Shown piece by piece: positions 34,867-43,939 of a stretch of 64,000 nucleotides of DNA. How positions within the stretch are numbered: the first letter of the stretch is position 1; every line of letters begins with the position of its first letter. Both the position numbers and the translations under genes were made by a program. The stretch is taken from positions 274,021,413 to 274,085,412 of the forward strand of contig NC_073692.1 in the NCBI RefSeq assembly GCF_029784155.1, read 5' to 3'. This stretch comes from Uranotaenia lowii. Its lineage: Eukaryota > Arthropoda > Insecta > Diptera > Culicidae. Under the pieces are notes generated by a model. The model worked only from the letters and a program-made list of their open reading frames with translations, was not told the DNA's origin and made no database searches.

Positions 34867-36410
34867 GCTCCCTCCGTAAGTCCCAAACGTCTCGGTTGGG
34901 GCATTTCTGCGTCCGTTGCGATCTGGAATTTTGCTAGCTTTTCTTTGAATTTCTTTAAGCCGAAACCCACCAGTAAAATCATCACTATGGCGAAAAAGCT
35001 TAGTGATGCATTTTGAACAGTTTGCTTGGATTCGAGACTTTCCAAGTGTCTTCTGTTTTTCAGGTGCAGTTCTTTAATTTCCGAATAATTGGTGTGCGGT
35101 TCAACGTACACGGGCGATATTTTTTCTGCTTGTATAGGCAAAATCGTCTTCTGCCGAAACTCGATTTCATAGTTCTCATATAGCTCGTTTTTTATTCTTA
35201 CTGAGCAATTGTGAAATAGAATTGTATGAATTCCCGTGAGAACTTTATCGTAGATTCCACAGGTGCTGTTCAAGGTGACATTGCGGTTGTTGGCTATCAC
35301 CAATAGTGTGCCTGGTGTAATTTGCCTGACTTCCGTTGTCGCAGCTTTTTCTGTCATATCGCATGCTCCATGTTGAGCTCGGACTATTGAACTTTCGCAT
35401 TGGTTATTGCTGATGTCAATAATTTGGGTTCTCTCACAAATTTGGACTTTGTCGTTTCCACGGCATGGTGAAATGGTGGCTAGCGTTTGCTCCGAGTTCG
35501 CAAAAACCGTACGATGATTGATTTTGAATGTCCGGTTGGAGATTGGTAAGGGTTCGATTACGAATTCCTGATACTTGGTTGGAAGGAGTCTGGGAATGTT
35601 CACCGAGATGATAAGAGTTGATCCTTTATAGATGACCGTTGTAGTGAGGATATCGTCGATGTTGTCCAGATGGTGTATCTCCACGCCTTGATTGTTTAGT
35701 TCGTTTACAATTGTTTTGATTTCTTTAGTCGAGAGGATTTGCCTACTTATAATGTTAAGTTTTGCAAGCATAATCGCGTATTCTATAGATTTTAGTGAGT
35801 CTAGAAGTATATCGGTTTTGAATATCAAGGCTATTCTTTGATTTTCAGTTATCACGTTATCGCTAGTTTGGAGAAAATTTCTCAAAAGGTTTTGTTGAAT
35901 TTTTATGTCGTTGTTCACAAGGTTTATCCTATTTTCAAATTTGGAGTTGATTTTTATTTGTCTGTTATTTTGTTTTATTAATCCTGCTTGCGATTTCCTT
36001 AGGCTGTCTAAATCTGAGTTTATAATTCTTAAATCCTCTGCGTCTAAATTTCCTGATACAAATTTAATTACACTTCCAAGGGTTTCAATTGCACGTTTTG
36101 ATCTAAATGAATTTATATTGATAGTGTTAAATGTAAATCTGATTTCTCTTAATTTTGTTTGTAAAATTTCTGACAATTCACTTGATGAGTTTTTAAGTTG
36201 TTGAGACACATTTTCAAGGATAGAAATGGACATTTCAAATTGTGGTAGTTCGATAATATGTAAGAGTCTATCATATCCTGCGATTATCCTCCCTTCTCCT
36301 CTTTGAAGAATCAACGCTCCTGCGTTGTTCGTTATATCGTGAATTTGAACATATTGACAATTGATTGTTCTTATTACGATCAGAATTACGAGGTAACTCA
36401 AGTGAGACAT
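34827..36410 (-). CDS. env: Errantivirus envelope fusion protein (F-like Env), 527 aa
   Basis: Type I membrane glycoprotein expected to mediate fusion of virus-like particles with host cells. It resembles the baculovirus F/errantivirus Env family. Visible features are a hydrophobic signal peptide (residues 1-18), several N-glycosylation sites (for example NVS 67-69 and NSS 74-76), a furin-type cleavage site RSKR (103-106) followed by a hydrophobic, Gly-containing fusion-peptide-like segment (107-121) and an NLDAED block, a coiled-coil-prone heptad region after it, and a transmembrane segment at about 466-485 followed by a 43-residue cytoplasmic tail. Length fits the family (about 480-600 aa). 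The start is 39 nt beyond the pol stop; errantiviral env is normally made from a spliced mRNA. The last 13 codons including the stop lie in the 3' LTR. No disabling change is seen. Confidence 0.93.
   Translation of the reverse strand: MSHLSYLVILIVIRTINCQYVQIHDITNNAGALILQRGEGRIIAGYDRLLHIIELPQFEMSISILENVSQQLKNSSSELSEILQTKLREIRFTFNTININSFRSKRAIETLGSVIKFVSGNLDAEDLRIINSDLDSLRKSQAGLIKQNNRQIKINSKFENRINLVNNDIKIQQNLLRNFLQTSDNVITENQRIALIFKTDILLDSLKSIEYAIMLAKLNIISRQILSTKEIKTIVNELNNQGVEIHHLDNIDDILTTTVIYKGSTLIISVNIPRLLPTKYQEFVIEPLPISNRTFKINHRTVFANSEQTLATISPCRGNDKVQICERTQIIDISNNQCESSIVRAQHGACDMTEKAATTEVRQITPGTLLVIANNRNVTLNSTCGIYDKVLTGIHTILFHNCSVRIKNELYENYEIEFRQKTILPIQAEKISPVYVEPHTNYSEIKELHLKNRRHLESLESKQTVQNASLSFFAIVMILLVGFGLKKFKEKLAKFQIATDAEMPQPRRLGLTEGAVTEGTGPSRIVL
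34868..34875 (-). promoter_or_regulatory. Polypurine tract (plus-strand DNA primer)
   Basis: GGAGGGAG in element sense, two bases from the 3' LTR. It lies inside the env reading frame, so the tract also codes for Glu-Gly residues of the Env tail. Confidence 0.8.
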
Positions 36411-36448
36411 TATGCTGTGGGGTAAAAAGAGTTTGTTTAGTGCAAAAT

Positions 36449-39400
36449 TTAATTTTTCCTAAGTTTTTTCAATTTTGATTTATGAATTACAATATTCCTA
36501 TGATCAGTAAAAGTTTTACGTTTGTCTTGTAAGACCTTAACTTTTTTGTATCTTCTACGTTTTTTGTTCCTGATTCCTTGTATTCTGTTGTACAAGCTTT
36601 GGTCTGTTTCAAAGTTTGGTTCAGGGGATCTATTTTTGTTGTGTTTGTCTATAGTTTGTTTTTGATATTTTTCTAGTCGTTCTACGACTTCATCGAAAAT
36701 TTTATTTCTATTTTCCAAAATGAGTTCAAGATTTAGGGGTCGTTCTTCTCCTTCTTTAATGCCATAAAATATTTCTAGGGGTTTAAGTTTTGTTGCAGAA
36801 TGAATGGTTGTATTATAAAGTGTTGTGGCAATTAGATATTTCTGTTTGTCAGGAATGTCATCATACTTATCTTTGATGCAAAGAAAAATTTCACTCAGGG
36901 TGGAATGGAATTTTTCAACGATGCCGTTTACTTGGCTGTTATTGGGTGGTACAAAATAAAGTTCTGATTCAAGTTTGTTAAGTAGACTTCGAATTTCAAT
37001 GGATCGAAATGCTGGTTCGTTGTCACAAACAATCAATTTAGGAGTGCCAAAGGTCGAAATAATTTTGATCAGAGCCTTTTTTATGTCTGGTATTGATCTG
37101 GATTTTATGGGAGTTAGGACAGCAAAGCGAGAAAGTTTGTCTACTGTAGAGATGAAAAGGTTTGGTTGGGAAATGAAAATATCCATGTGGACTATGTCTA
37201 GGGGTTTTTTGGGAATAGGTGTAGAAGCAAAGGAAATTTTGTACGGGGTTCGCTCATACTTATTCTCAAGGCATGTTGTGCAGAGATTTATGTATGTTCG
37301 AATCTTATTCCGCATTTTTGGGAAATAAAACCTTTTAATTATTACTTTCTGGTTTTCTTCCACACCCCTGTGGGCACGTTGATGTGTATTTTCGATAATG
37401 GCATCCTGTTCTTCTGTGCTTCTGAGGTCCTGTAATAAACATTGCGTTAGTATAACTTTAAAGGTTTTGTTTCGAGAAAAATAATTTTTATAAGTTATTT
37501 GGAGGGTATTTAACAAGGATTCGGGGCAAAGTATACCTGTTATCCTGGATGGGTGTAAGAAGTCCTTAAACATTCTTATGAAGAATGGTACGCCAAATAC
37601 CACTTTGGTTAAGGTTCTTCTGAAAATTCCTGGGAAAATTTCTTCAAACTCTTCTGATTCTTGGTCTCCTTGTTTCAGAAGAATTTGGTTTCTATAAATA
37701 TTCAGAGGTAGTTCTGTCATTTTCAAGAAATCTTCATTATCCGATTCTGCAGAATGGGCAGTGATATCTGAAGAACTTTCGTCATCACTTTGATCATTAT
37801 TGTGCAGATCTCCTGTTAGATTTCCTTCTAGATTACCTTCCAAATTTATTCTGGACAGACCGTCGGCGACGACGTTTTGTTTACCGGGTCTGAATTTAAT
37901 TTCAAAGTCATATTCCTTTAATCTTAGAGACCATCTCGCGAGTTTTCCGTGAGGGTCTTTGAGGTTTAAGGCGTATGTTAATGGCTGATGGTCCGTGTAG
38001 AGGATAAATTTTCTTCCATAAACGTATGGTCGAAAATACTTACACGCCCAATCTATGGCTAAAAGTTCTTTTTCAATTGTACTATATTTCTCTTCACTTT
38101 TCGATAAGGTTCGAGAAGCAAAGGCAATGGGCTTATCTTGTCCAATTGGTCCTTGAGACAAGACCGCTCCTACGGCATATTTTGAGGCATCCGTCGTTAA
38201 CACAAATTGCTTCGTGAAATCTGGATATATCAAAATTTGGCTGCTTGTAAGGATCTTTTTACATTTCTCAAATGCTGAGATGAATTCGGGCGTATGAGTA
38301 ACACGCTCTCCCTTTCTCAACTGTTGAGTTAAAGGTTTGGCTATCCTGGCAAAGTCACGAATGAATTTGCGATAGTAACCGAGAATTCCTAAGAAAGCTC
38401 TCAGGTCCTTTTCGGTGTTGGGCAAAGTCCATTCTTTTATTGCCTTGATCTTGTCCGGGTTAGGTTTTACACCTTCGGGTGTCACGACGTGTCCCAGAAA
38501 AGCTACTTCCTTATGTAAAAACTCACTTTTGTCTAGTTGGACCTTCATATTGAATTTCTTCAAAGTATTGAAGATTTTTCCCAGATTCTCCAAGTGTTCT
38601 TGAAGGCTGGTTGAATAGACAATTATGTCGTCCATATAGACCAAGCATATTTTTCCGATATGATCACGGAGTATGTTATCCATAACTCTTTGAAAAGTTG
38701 ATGGAGCGTTTCGGAGGCCAAAGGGCATCCTGACAAACTCGTATAAACCGTGATCAACGCTAAATGCCGTCTTCGGTATGTCTTTCTCATGTACTTCGAT
38801 CTGATGAAACCCTGAGGCTAGATCGAGCGTTGAGAAATACATGCATTTCCCTAATTTGTCTAATATCTCAGTGATATTAGGAATAGGGTACCGGTCGCTA
38901 ATAGTTTTTTCATTTAGCTTCCTGTAATCAATCACCAATCGCCATTTCTTCAAGCCAGAAGCATCGACCTTTTTGGGGACGATCCAAATGGGTGAGGACC
39001 ATGGGGAGACTGATGGCCTTATGATGCCTTGGTCCAGCATCTTTGAAATCTGTCGTTGTACTTCTTCCTTGTGGCAGAAGGGATAACGATAGGATTTCGT
39101 GTATACCGGTAGGTCATCGGTGGTGTTAATGCGATGTTTGATCGCGTTAGTAAAGCTGAGCTTTTGACCATCTTGATGAAAAATATCATCGTATTGAATC
39201 AGAAGTTCAGTCAGTTTCTTTTTTTCCTCAGAGTTCAAATGACTCAATCTCAATTGTGGAAGCAATGAACTTTTGTTCGTTTTTCCACCTTTGAGAGGAA
39301 GTTTAGAAGCTGTCGCTTCGACATGATTTATTTCGCCAATTGAAATATTTCGCTTTAATTTAACTGTTTCGTCCAATGTGTTACTCAACAACACATTAGC

Positions 39401-39889
39401 AAGGTTGTCATTTGCAGAATATAATCCTGCTAACAAAAATACGCCAGGGTGAATCTCGCGATCGTCTTCAATGCAAAAATCTCCATTTTCCAAAGTCTCA
39501 ATCGGAATAATGTTTATTTCGTTTGCATTGAGAGTAAACGATTTTTGAGGATACTTTTTATACATTTTGATCCTCTCACCCGAAATTTTTAGTTCGTTTG
39601 AAGCAGTTAAAATCTCAGCTCCCATTTGTCTGAGTGCTTCATAGCCTATCAACCCATCAAAGAAAGGATGGAAGTCGAAGACAAAAAAAAGGAGTTTATT
39701 ATTTTGAATTTGTGGAAAGGGGTTGAATTCCACGAATTTGTCAACTGTATGCAGGCCACTAATGTTACGCACTTTTGCTGCATTAGTCGTCCTACATTTT
39801 TCAATATTTACATGATTCTTGCTAATATAATTTTTGTTGGCACCAGTGTCCACCAAAAATTTTAATTGTCCTTTAGAGGTTTGAATCAT
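36449..39889 (-). CDS. pol: Errantivirus Pol polyprotein (protease, RT, RNase H, integrase), 1,146 aa from first ATG
   Basis: Retroelement replication polyprotein. Aspartic protease: FLVDTGA (residues 11-17). RT: LDLASGFHQIEV (355-366), MPFGLRNAPSTFQ (388-400) and the catalytic YMDD (418-421). RNase H: TTDAS (565-569) and YTDHQPL (631-637). Integrase zinc finger: H836, H840, C870, C873. Integrase core: D903, D956 and E992, a DD35E spacing. The integrase C-terminal region is basic. Uninterrupted. The reading is open upstream of the first ATG and overlaps the gag end in the -1 frame, so Pol is probably made as a Gag-Pol frameshift product rather than from this ATG. All catalytic residues inspected are present. 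Confidence 0.96.
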   Translation of the reverse strand: MIQTSKGQLKFLVDTGANKNYISKNHVNIEKCRTTNAAKVRNISGLHTVDKFVEFNPFPQIQNNKLLFFVFDFHPFFDGLIGYEALRQMGAEILTASNELKISGERIKMYKKYPQKSFTLNANEINIIPIETLENGDFCIEDDREIHPGVFLLAGLYSANDNLANVLLSNTLDETVKLKRNISIGEINHVEATASKLPLKGGKTNKSSLLPQLRLSHLNSEEKKKLTELLIQYDDIFHQDGQKLSFTNAIKHRINTTDDLPVYTKSYRYPFCHKEEVQRQISKMLDQGIIRPSVSPWSSPIWIVPKKVDASGLKKWRLVIDYRKLNEKTISDRYPIPNITEILDKLGKCMYFSTLDLASGFHQIEVHEKDIPKTAFSVDHGLYEFVRMPFGLRNAPSTFQRVMDNILRDHIGKICLVYMDDIIVYSTSLQEHLENLGKIFNTLKKFNMKVQLDKSEFLHKEVAFLGHVVTPEGVKPNPDKIKAIKEWTLPNTEKDLRAFLGILGYYRKFIRDFARIAKPLTQQLRKGERVTHTPEFISAFEKCKKILTSSQILIYPDFTKQFVLTTDASKYAVGAVLSQGPIGQDKPIAFASRTLSKSEEKYSTIEKELLAIDWACKYFRPYVYGRKFILYTDHQPLTYALNLKDPHGKLARWSLRLKEYDFEIKFRPGKQNVVADGLSRINLEGNLEGNLTGDLHNNDQSDDESSSDITAHSAESDNEDFLKMTELPLNIYRNQILLKQGDQESEEFEEIFPGIFRRTLTKVVFGVPFFIRMFKDFLHPSRITGILCPESLLNTLQITYKNYFSRNKTFKVILTQCLLQDLRSTEEQDAIIENTHQRAHRGVEENQKVIIKRFYFPKMRNKIRTYINLCTTCLENKYERTPYKISFASTPIPKKPLDIVHMDIFISQPNLFISTVDKLSRFAVLTPIKSRSIPDIKKALIKIISTFGTPKLIVCDNEPAFRSIEIRSLLNKLESELYFVPPNNSQVNGIVEKFHSTLSEIFLCIKDKYDDIPDKQKYLIATTLYNTTIHSATKLKPLEIFYGIKEGEERPLNLELILENRNKIFDEVVERLEKYQKQTIDKHNKNRSPEPNFETDQSLYNRIQGIRNKKRRRYKKVKVLQDKRKTFTDHRNIVIHKSKLKKLRKN

Positions 39890-39909
39890 GACATAAGGGA
39901 TAAAATTGT

Positions 39910-41163
39910 TTAGGTCTTTTTCGTTGGACCTAGATCCACCTGAAAATTTAAATCGTCTTCATTATCGGTTTCTGTTTTGGATTCCGATAATGTAGGGGTC
40001 TCTAATTGATTTTTAATTTTATTTGGATTCTCTGCTGGAGAATCCTCCTCCGGATAGTAATTGTAATTTGGATCGAAGTAGGGTTGATAAGGATTATAAT
40101 AAGGGTAGTATGGATCAGGATAATAGTTTTCTAGATAAGATTGATCTTCGGGGTATTGCTCGTGTGTTCGAATTTCTTGCTTGTTGAAAAGTTTGTTTCT
40201 GTTCATATAATTAACATTTTTCGTTTGGATTGACTGATCTACGTCCATCGGAGTCGGTGGGGGAAATCTGCTATAGGGTTTTGGTGCAAATGCGTTCCTG
40301 TTGGGCATAGGAAGTCTTGGAATTGGAAATTTCGGTATGAATGCGGGTCTGGATGGAAATTGGGATGGACCTGCTTGGGGTTGGTTAAATGGATTAGGCA
40401 TTCCAAATGCCTGGGTCTGACGAAGTGGGGGTTGACTTACCTGAGATTGATTGAAGGGATTAAATGTTTGAGGACGGAACGAAAAATGTGGTTTGGGTGG
40501 CCTTTGAGGGGCCTCATTTTTGAAAGGGTTCGTTTTTTTGAGAAAGTTACCTTCCTGCATAGCTGCATCAAAGGCTTCTTTCAGGTTTTTGGGCTGTCTT
40601 GCCCTTACGATTCCACCAATTGGCTCTCTCAAGCCTGCCAAAAATACTTGTAGTGCATTTTCCTTGTGCGTGGCAATTCTGTCTGCCCGCACTGCACCGT
40701 TTTCTGTACTTATTGTTACATTGTTTATTAGAAGTGATAGTTTGTTACAAACGTTTGCGTAGAAGTCTTCAATATTCGATTGCTGAACAAGAGAAAACAA
40801 TTCTCTTGTCAGCGTTACCTGGTCCCTTTTGTCGCTATAGTACGCTATAAGGTTTGATTGAATTTCGGACCAGATAAGCTGCGTACCATACAGCTCTAGG
40901 ACCTGATCTGCGGGTCCTATTATTTTTGATCTTAAGGCCTGCAGCCAAATGTCATGGAATGGCGTGCCAGCCATAGGTTCAATGAAGGGTATGCAGTCAT
41001 TAGCTGCTTTAAGGAACGAATGCAATTTACCGGGTTCTCCCCTAAAGGGTTGTAAATCCCGGATGACCTGAGGGGTCTGCATCGATTTTAGTATTTTTTC
41101 CGCTTTTTCGAAGACCGCTTGGGTCTCCTCAAGCATTCTTTGTGTTTCATTATCATTAGACAT
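39910..41163 (-). CDS. gag: Errantivirus Gag, 417 aa
   Basis: Structural protein that would assemble the capsid. A helical N-terminal half (residues 1-210) includes the capsid-like LQPFRGEPGKLHSFL stretch (37-51) and EAFDAAMQEGNFL. It is followed by a Pro/Phe/Gln-rich linker (215-310), a PTPMDVDQS word, a Tyr-rich acidic segment (about 340-375) and an acidic tail. There are only two cysteines, so no CCHC zinc knuckle exists; RNA binding must rely on basic residues, as in several errantiviruses. The ATG is the first in the leader after the primer site. At the 3' end the heptamer G AAA AAG (39916-39922, complement) precedes the stop by one codon and lies in the -1 overlap with pol. Confidence 0.94.
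   Translation of the reverse strand: MSNDNETQRMLEETQAVFEKAEKILKSMQTPQVIRDLQPFRGEPGKLHSFLKAANDCIPFIEPMAGTPFHDIWLQALRSKIIGPADQVLELYGTQLIWSEIQSNLIAYYSDKRDQVTLTRELFSLVQQSNIEDFYANVCNKLSLLINNVTISTENGAVRADRIATHKENALQVFLAGLREPIGGIVRARQPKNLKEAFDAAMQEGNFLKKTNPFKNEAPQRPPKPHFSFRPQTFNPFNQSQVSQPPLRQTQAFGMPNPFNQPQAGPSQFPSRPAFIPKFPIPRLPMPNRNAFAPKPYSRFPPPTPMDVDQSIQTKNVNYMNRNKLFNKQEIRTHEQYPEDQSYLENYYPDPYYPYYNPYQPYFDPNYNYYPEEDSPAENPNKIKNQLETPTLSESKTETDNEDDLNFQVDLGPTKKT
39916..39922 (-). promoter_or_regulatory. Candidate -1 frameshift heptamer at the gag-pol overlap
   Basis: In gag frame the codons read ACG AAA AAG ACC TAA. Slipping one base back on GAAAAAG enters an open pol frame that runs to the pol ATG without a stop. 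The first base is G rather than the ideal A, so the P-site tRNA would mispair there. Proposed from position and frame only. Confidence 0.5.
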
Positions 41164-41569
41164 TTTATTTCTTTAATTTCACTTTTAAATTGTGTTAAAA
41201 AAATTTTTTAAATATTGAATTTTTAATTTTTATTTCACTGTATTATTATTTTTTCGTTATATTGTTTCACTTTTTGGTTATATTGTTCACTTATAGAACT
41301 AACTTAGCTTTTCTATTACTTACGTTCGATAATCCTTCGTCCGTAAGGATTCTAGCCGTCCCGTGGCCGTGATTGTTGATTCCGATGCGCACTTTGACAC
41401 TTTTTCACTGTCACTTATTACAACACTTTCACTGTCCTCAATAATCCGTTGAGGATAGAACTGTTCGAATAATTTACCAGTGCTTAATGTCCTTTTAGCC
41501 TTTAAAGCTACAAATTTCCGATAAACCGTCGGAAATGTCTTACTTGACGAACTTTAAAACACTTTGCGC

Positions 41570-41587
41570 ATCCTACCGACTGCGCCA
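41570..41587 (-). promoter_or_regulatory. Primer binding site, tRNA-Ser type
   Basis: In element sense TGGCGCAGTCGGTAGGAT follows the 5' LTR, overlapping its last T. It complements the CCA-bearing 3' end of insect tRNA-Ser (AGA/UGA type), with one G:U/mismatch position. Use of tRNA-Ser is characteristic of the 17.6/297 branch of errantiviruses. Confidence 0.85.
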
Positions 41588-41833
41588 GTTAAATTCGCGG
41601 GGTACTTCGGTACGTTTTTAAAAAACTAAACTGAACTGTACCGGGGCCGAAACTAGAATGATTTATTACTTTCGCTCTTAATACTACCGAGCCCCACTGG
41701 GGCGACAAATGACGAGTGCATCAAATGATACTTGATACCCTCGTCCGATGATGGTGCGCTGCTCCAGGTGTGGTTCTGCTGATCGTGCGTCTGCTAGAGC
41801 ACGATCCTCGATGGGCCGGTTCCTTCGGTAACT
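41587..41833 (-). repeat. 5' LTR of the errantivirus (247 bp)
   Basis: Identical by eye to 34620-34866. An initiator-like TCAGTT at 41629-41634 (complement) follows an AATAAA at 41662-41667 (complement), so transcription probably starts near 41633 with no TATA box. Confidence 0.97.
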
Positions 41834-42520
41834 CATACTTGGGCAGAAACTGTGAATCCGTGCTCCCATAGCTGATGTCTTCAAATTTGAATAAATGAGT
41901 ACACAATTCATAATTATTTTACTCATTCTAGTTTAGTGTAAAACATATTTATCACCTAAAACTACTCGATTACTCGAATTGACATGTATTAAATCTAACA
42001 TAAATTTTTCAAATCTTGATGAAGTTTTACTAAATTTTGACACAAAATTTGATTAAAGTTGAGCAACAAAACAGACCAAAAAATTTGGGAGTCAAGTGCT
42101 TGAACCGCCACACAGCGGCCAATCCGAGAACTTTTTCTACAATTCTTCATGACTTAGCATCGAAAATCAATAATTTCATAACGAATGACACATTTCTGCC
42201 CACCAAAAATCAACTAGAGCTAATTGCCTTGAATGTAGATTGCAAATGAAACCAAAAGCAAGCGAAAACTTCTTATCTTGTTTGAGTTATAGGGTTGTGA
42301 ATTTTACCAGTCATTTTGACTGGTCACGGTCCGAGTGTCCATGGCGAAATTTTTCTCGCTTATTTAAAGAGTTAGTGAAATTTAAAATACACAGTTTTGT
42401 AAAGATTCAAAATACATGAAAACTCGTATTTTTTGCGAATTTTTAAAGCGAAGTTTTTAAAAGATATTCTACAGACAAAGCGTCCAACCAGTCATTTTGA
42501 CTGGTGCGGTCTTTCTAGTG
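41834..42520. other. Right part of the interrupted piggyBac-like element
   Basis: Begins with the second CATA, carries the inverted iteron at 41852-41867 and two of the CCAGTCATTTTGACTGG palindromes, and ends at the right TIR. The 70-codon frame at 42037 has no domain. Confidence 0.7.
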
Positions 42521-42689
42521 TTAATTTTTTCCTGTTATTTAACAATCACTTTAAAATTAAAAAAAAAAAAAAAGAACAAACCAAAAATTGGAAGGCAACA
42601 GATGATCACTGGCGTTTCTAAGTACGTTGCTTGAATACAGACCGTTAACAAGAGCACTTTTATTTTGTTTTTGAATATTGAAGATTTTT

Positions 42690-43300
42690 ATCGACATGAT
42701 CGACATGGCATTCTTATCAACACGAACCATAATCAAAACCATCGACTGAATTCTGAGGTTTGACTAAAGATTTGTGGGACGAATATTCCCAGAAATTTCA
42801 TAAAGAAATCTTGCCAAAAATTTATTAATTTTATCGATTTATTATCTAAATTAAAAATTTCAAAATCCATGAAATCAGTATAGATTTATCCAGAATCGAG
42901 TTCAATGAAATTTCTCGTAAAATTAATTTCAAAATCTGAAAAGTATTGATTTTTTCTGAGATCTAAACAACCTTGCTTAAAATCTCAATCCAACGATCTC
43001 ATACGGAACTTCCAATCAAAATACAGTTTTTTTTACCGTTTGTTAAAAAAAGCTAGGCTTCGAGGACGAAAAGAAATTGTGGAAAAATTTCTCGGTGACA
43101 ACATACATGGAATTTAAGCAAATTTTCAATAACCATTCAACGTTCAATGCTGAGGAGTCAATGATTTTTCTGAAAAATAGTATATTTTTCATGCTTTTTG
43201 TCATCGCTGTGGTATAGCTTCATACTTTTAAATGGAAATGATGACAACATAAACGATCCGTTTGAACAAAAATGAAAATTAAAAAGGTCTGATTAAATGT
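42690..43300 (+). repeat. Dispersed repeat X, copy 2
   Basis: Collinear with 24970-25345 over the blocks listed there. In addition, 42955-43080 (CAACCTTGCTTAAAATCTCA, then GGCTTCGAGGACGA and AAATTGTGGAAAAA) matches 44870-44975 inside the hAT-type MITE, linking repeat X to the hAT family. Confidence 0.8.
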
Positions 43301-43319
43301 TTCCAGGCTGATTAAATGC

Positions 43320-43749
43320 CAGTGAACGGCATAAAAGCGATAATCGCTAATTTGTCTTCTTTGTTTTTGTTAGATTATTATCGTTTTCATTTACTTTTTC
43401 ACCAAACTTTTGTACCAGCAGATAGACAAACGTCACCACAAGTAATCAGTCAAGGAAGAATGCTGATACATGTTTTTTTTAGTTTCTGGCGTTAAATCGC
43501 TAATCGCTAATTAGTCCGCTACTTTTTTGTCGACAAATTTATTTTCTTACGGGATTTCAGTTAAAAAAAAAACGGATAAACAAACGCTACTAGTTGCTAT
43601 TAGTCAAGCAGGAATGCTGATAAATGTTATTTTCTATAAAGTGATGGAGTTTTTTGAGCCGTAAGTTCTCCAAAAATAAAGTTAAAAAAAATATTAAAAC
43701 AAAAATGTAGCGGACTAACTAGCAAATAGCGTTTTAATGCCGACCTCTG
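43320..43749. mobile_element. hAT-type MITE, 430 bp, 8-bp TSD TTAAATGC
   Basis: Flanked by perfect TTAAATGC at 43312-43319 and 43750-43757. The ends CAGTGAACGGCATAAAAGCG and, inverted, CAGAGGTCGGCATTAAAACG form imperfect TIRs. An internal AATCGCTAATCGCTAATTAG cluster echoes the ends. No coding capacity. Confidence 0.85.
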
Positions 43750-43939
43750 TTAAATGCTATCACAACATAGCCTTTAATCAGCATTATAAATGCTGAATTA
43801 GAACACCATCAAAACGTAATTTTTCGTCAGCCGTATGAAAGCATTAACAATGCATGCTCAGAACACCTTTTAATTTTTTAATTGATTGATCGTGATTGAT
43901 GTGAAACAGAAATTCAAAAAATAAAATCATTATCTACAG

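Larger units (their letters stand above)
34620..41833 (-). mobile_element. Complete Ty3/mdg4 errantivirus (endogenous retrovirus), 7,214 bp
   Basis: It has two 247-bp LTRs, a primer binding site, gag, pol and env open frames, a polypurine tract and a 4-bp duplication, in the order LTR-gag-pol-env-LTR on the minus strand. LTR tips read AGTTA...TAACT, as in the gypsy/17.6/297 group. The protease-RT-RNase H-integrase order and the presence of env define an errantivirus. All three frames are uninterrupted and the LTRs are identical by eye, so the insertion is recent and may be autonomous. It sits inside a piggyBac-like element and next to a SINE. The composition is AT-rich, like other errantiviruses. 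Confidence 0.97.
33262..42520. mobile_element. piggyBac-like palindromic element (TTAA TSD), interrupted by nested insertions
   Basis: TIRs CACTAGAAGGACCG (33262-33275) and, inverted, CACTAGAAAGACCG (42507-42520) are flanked by TTAA at 33258-33261 and 42521-42524. A TTAA target with a CACTAG/CCCTAG-type tip is the signature of the piggyBac superfamily. A palindrome CCAGTCATTTTGACTGG or variant lies at 33306-33322, 42307-42323 and 42488-42504. The motif GGGTGCACGGATTCAC or variant lies at 33433, 33577 and 33663 (plus), weakly at 33781 (plus), and inverted at 34321 and 41852. Removing the errantivirus leaves about 2 kb with no transposase reading, so it is a non-autonomous member mobilised in trans. 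It is now host to three insertions: an RTE tail, a SINE and the errantivirus. Confidence 0.82.

Noticed and set aside
36975..40850. Plus-strand frames of 62-117 codons inside the errantivirus
   Set aside because: Antisense shadows of pol and gag.
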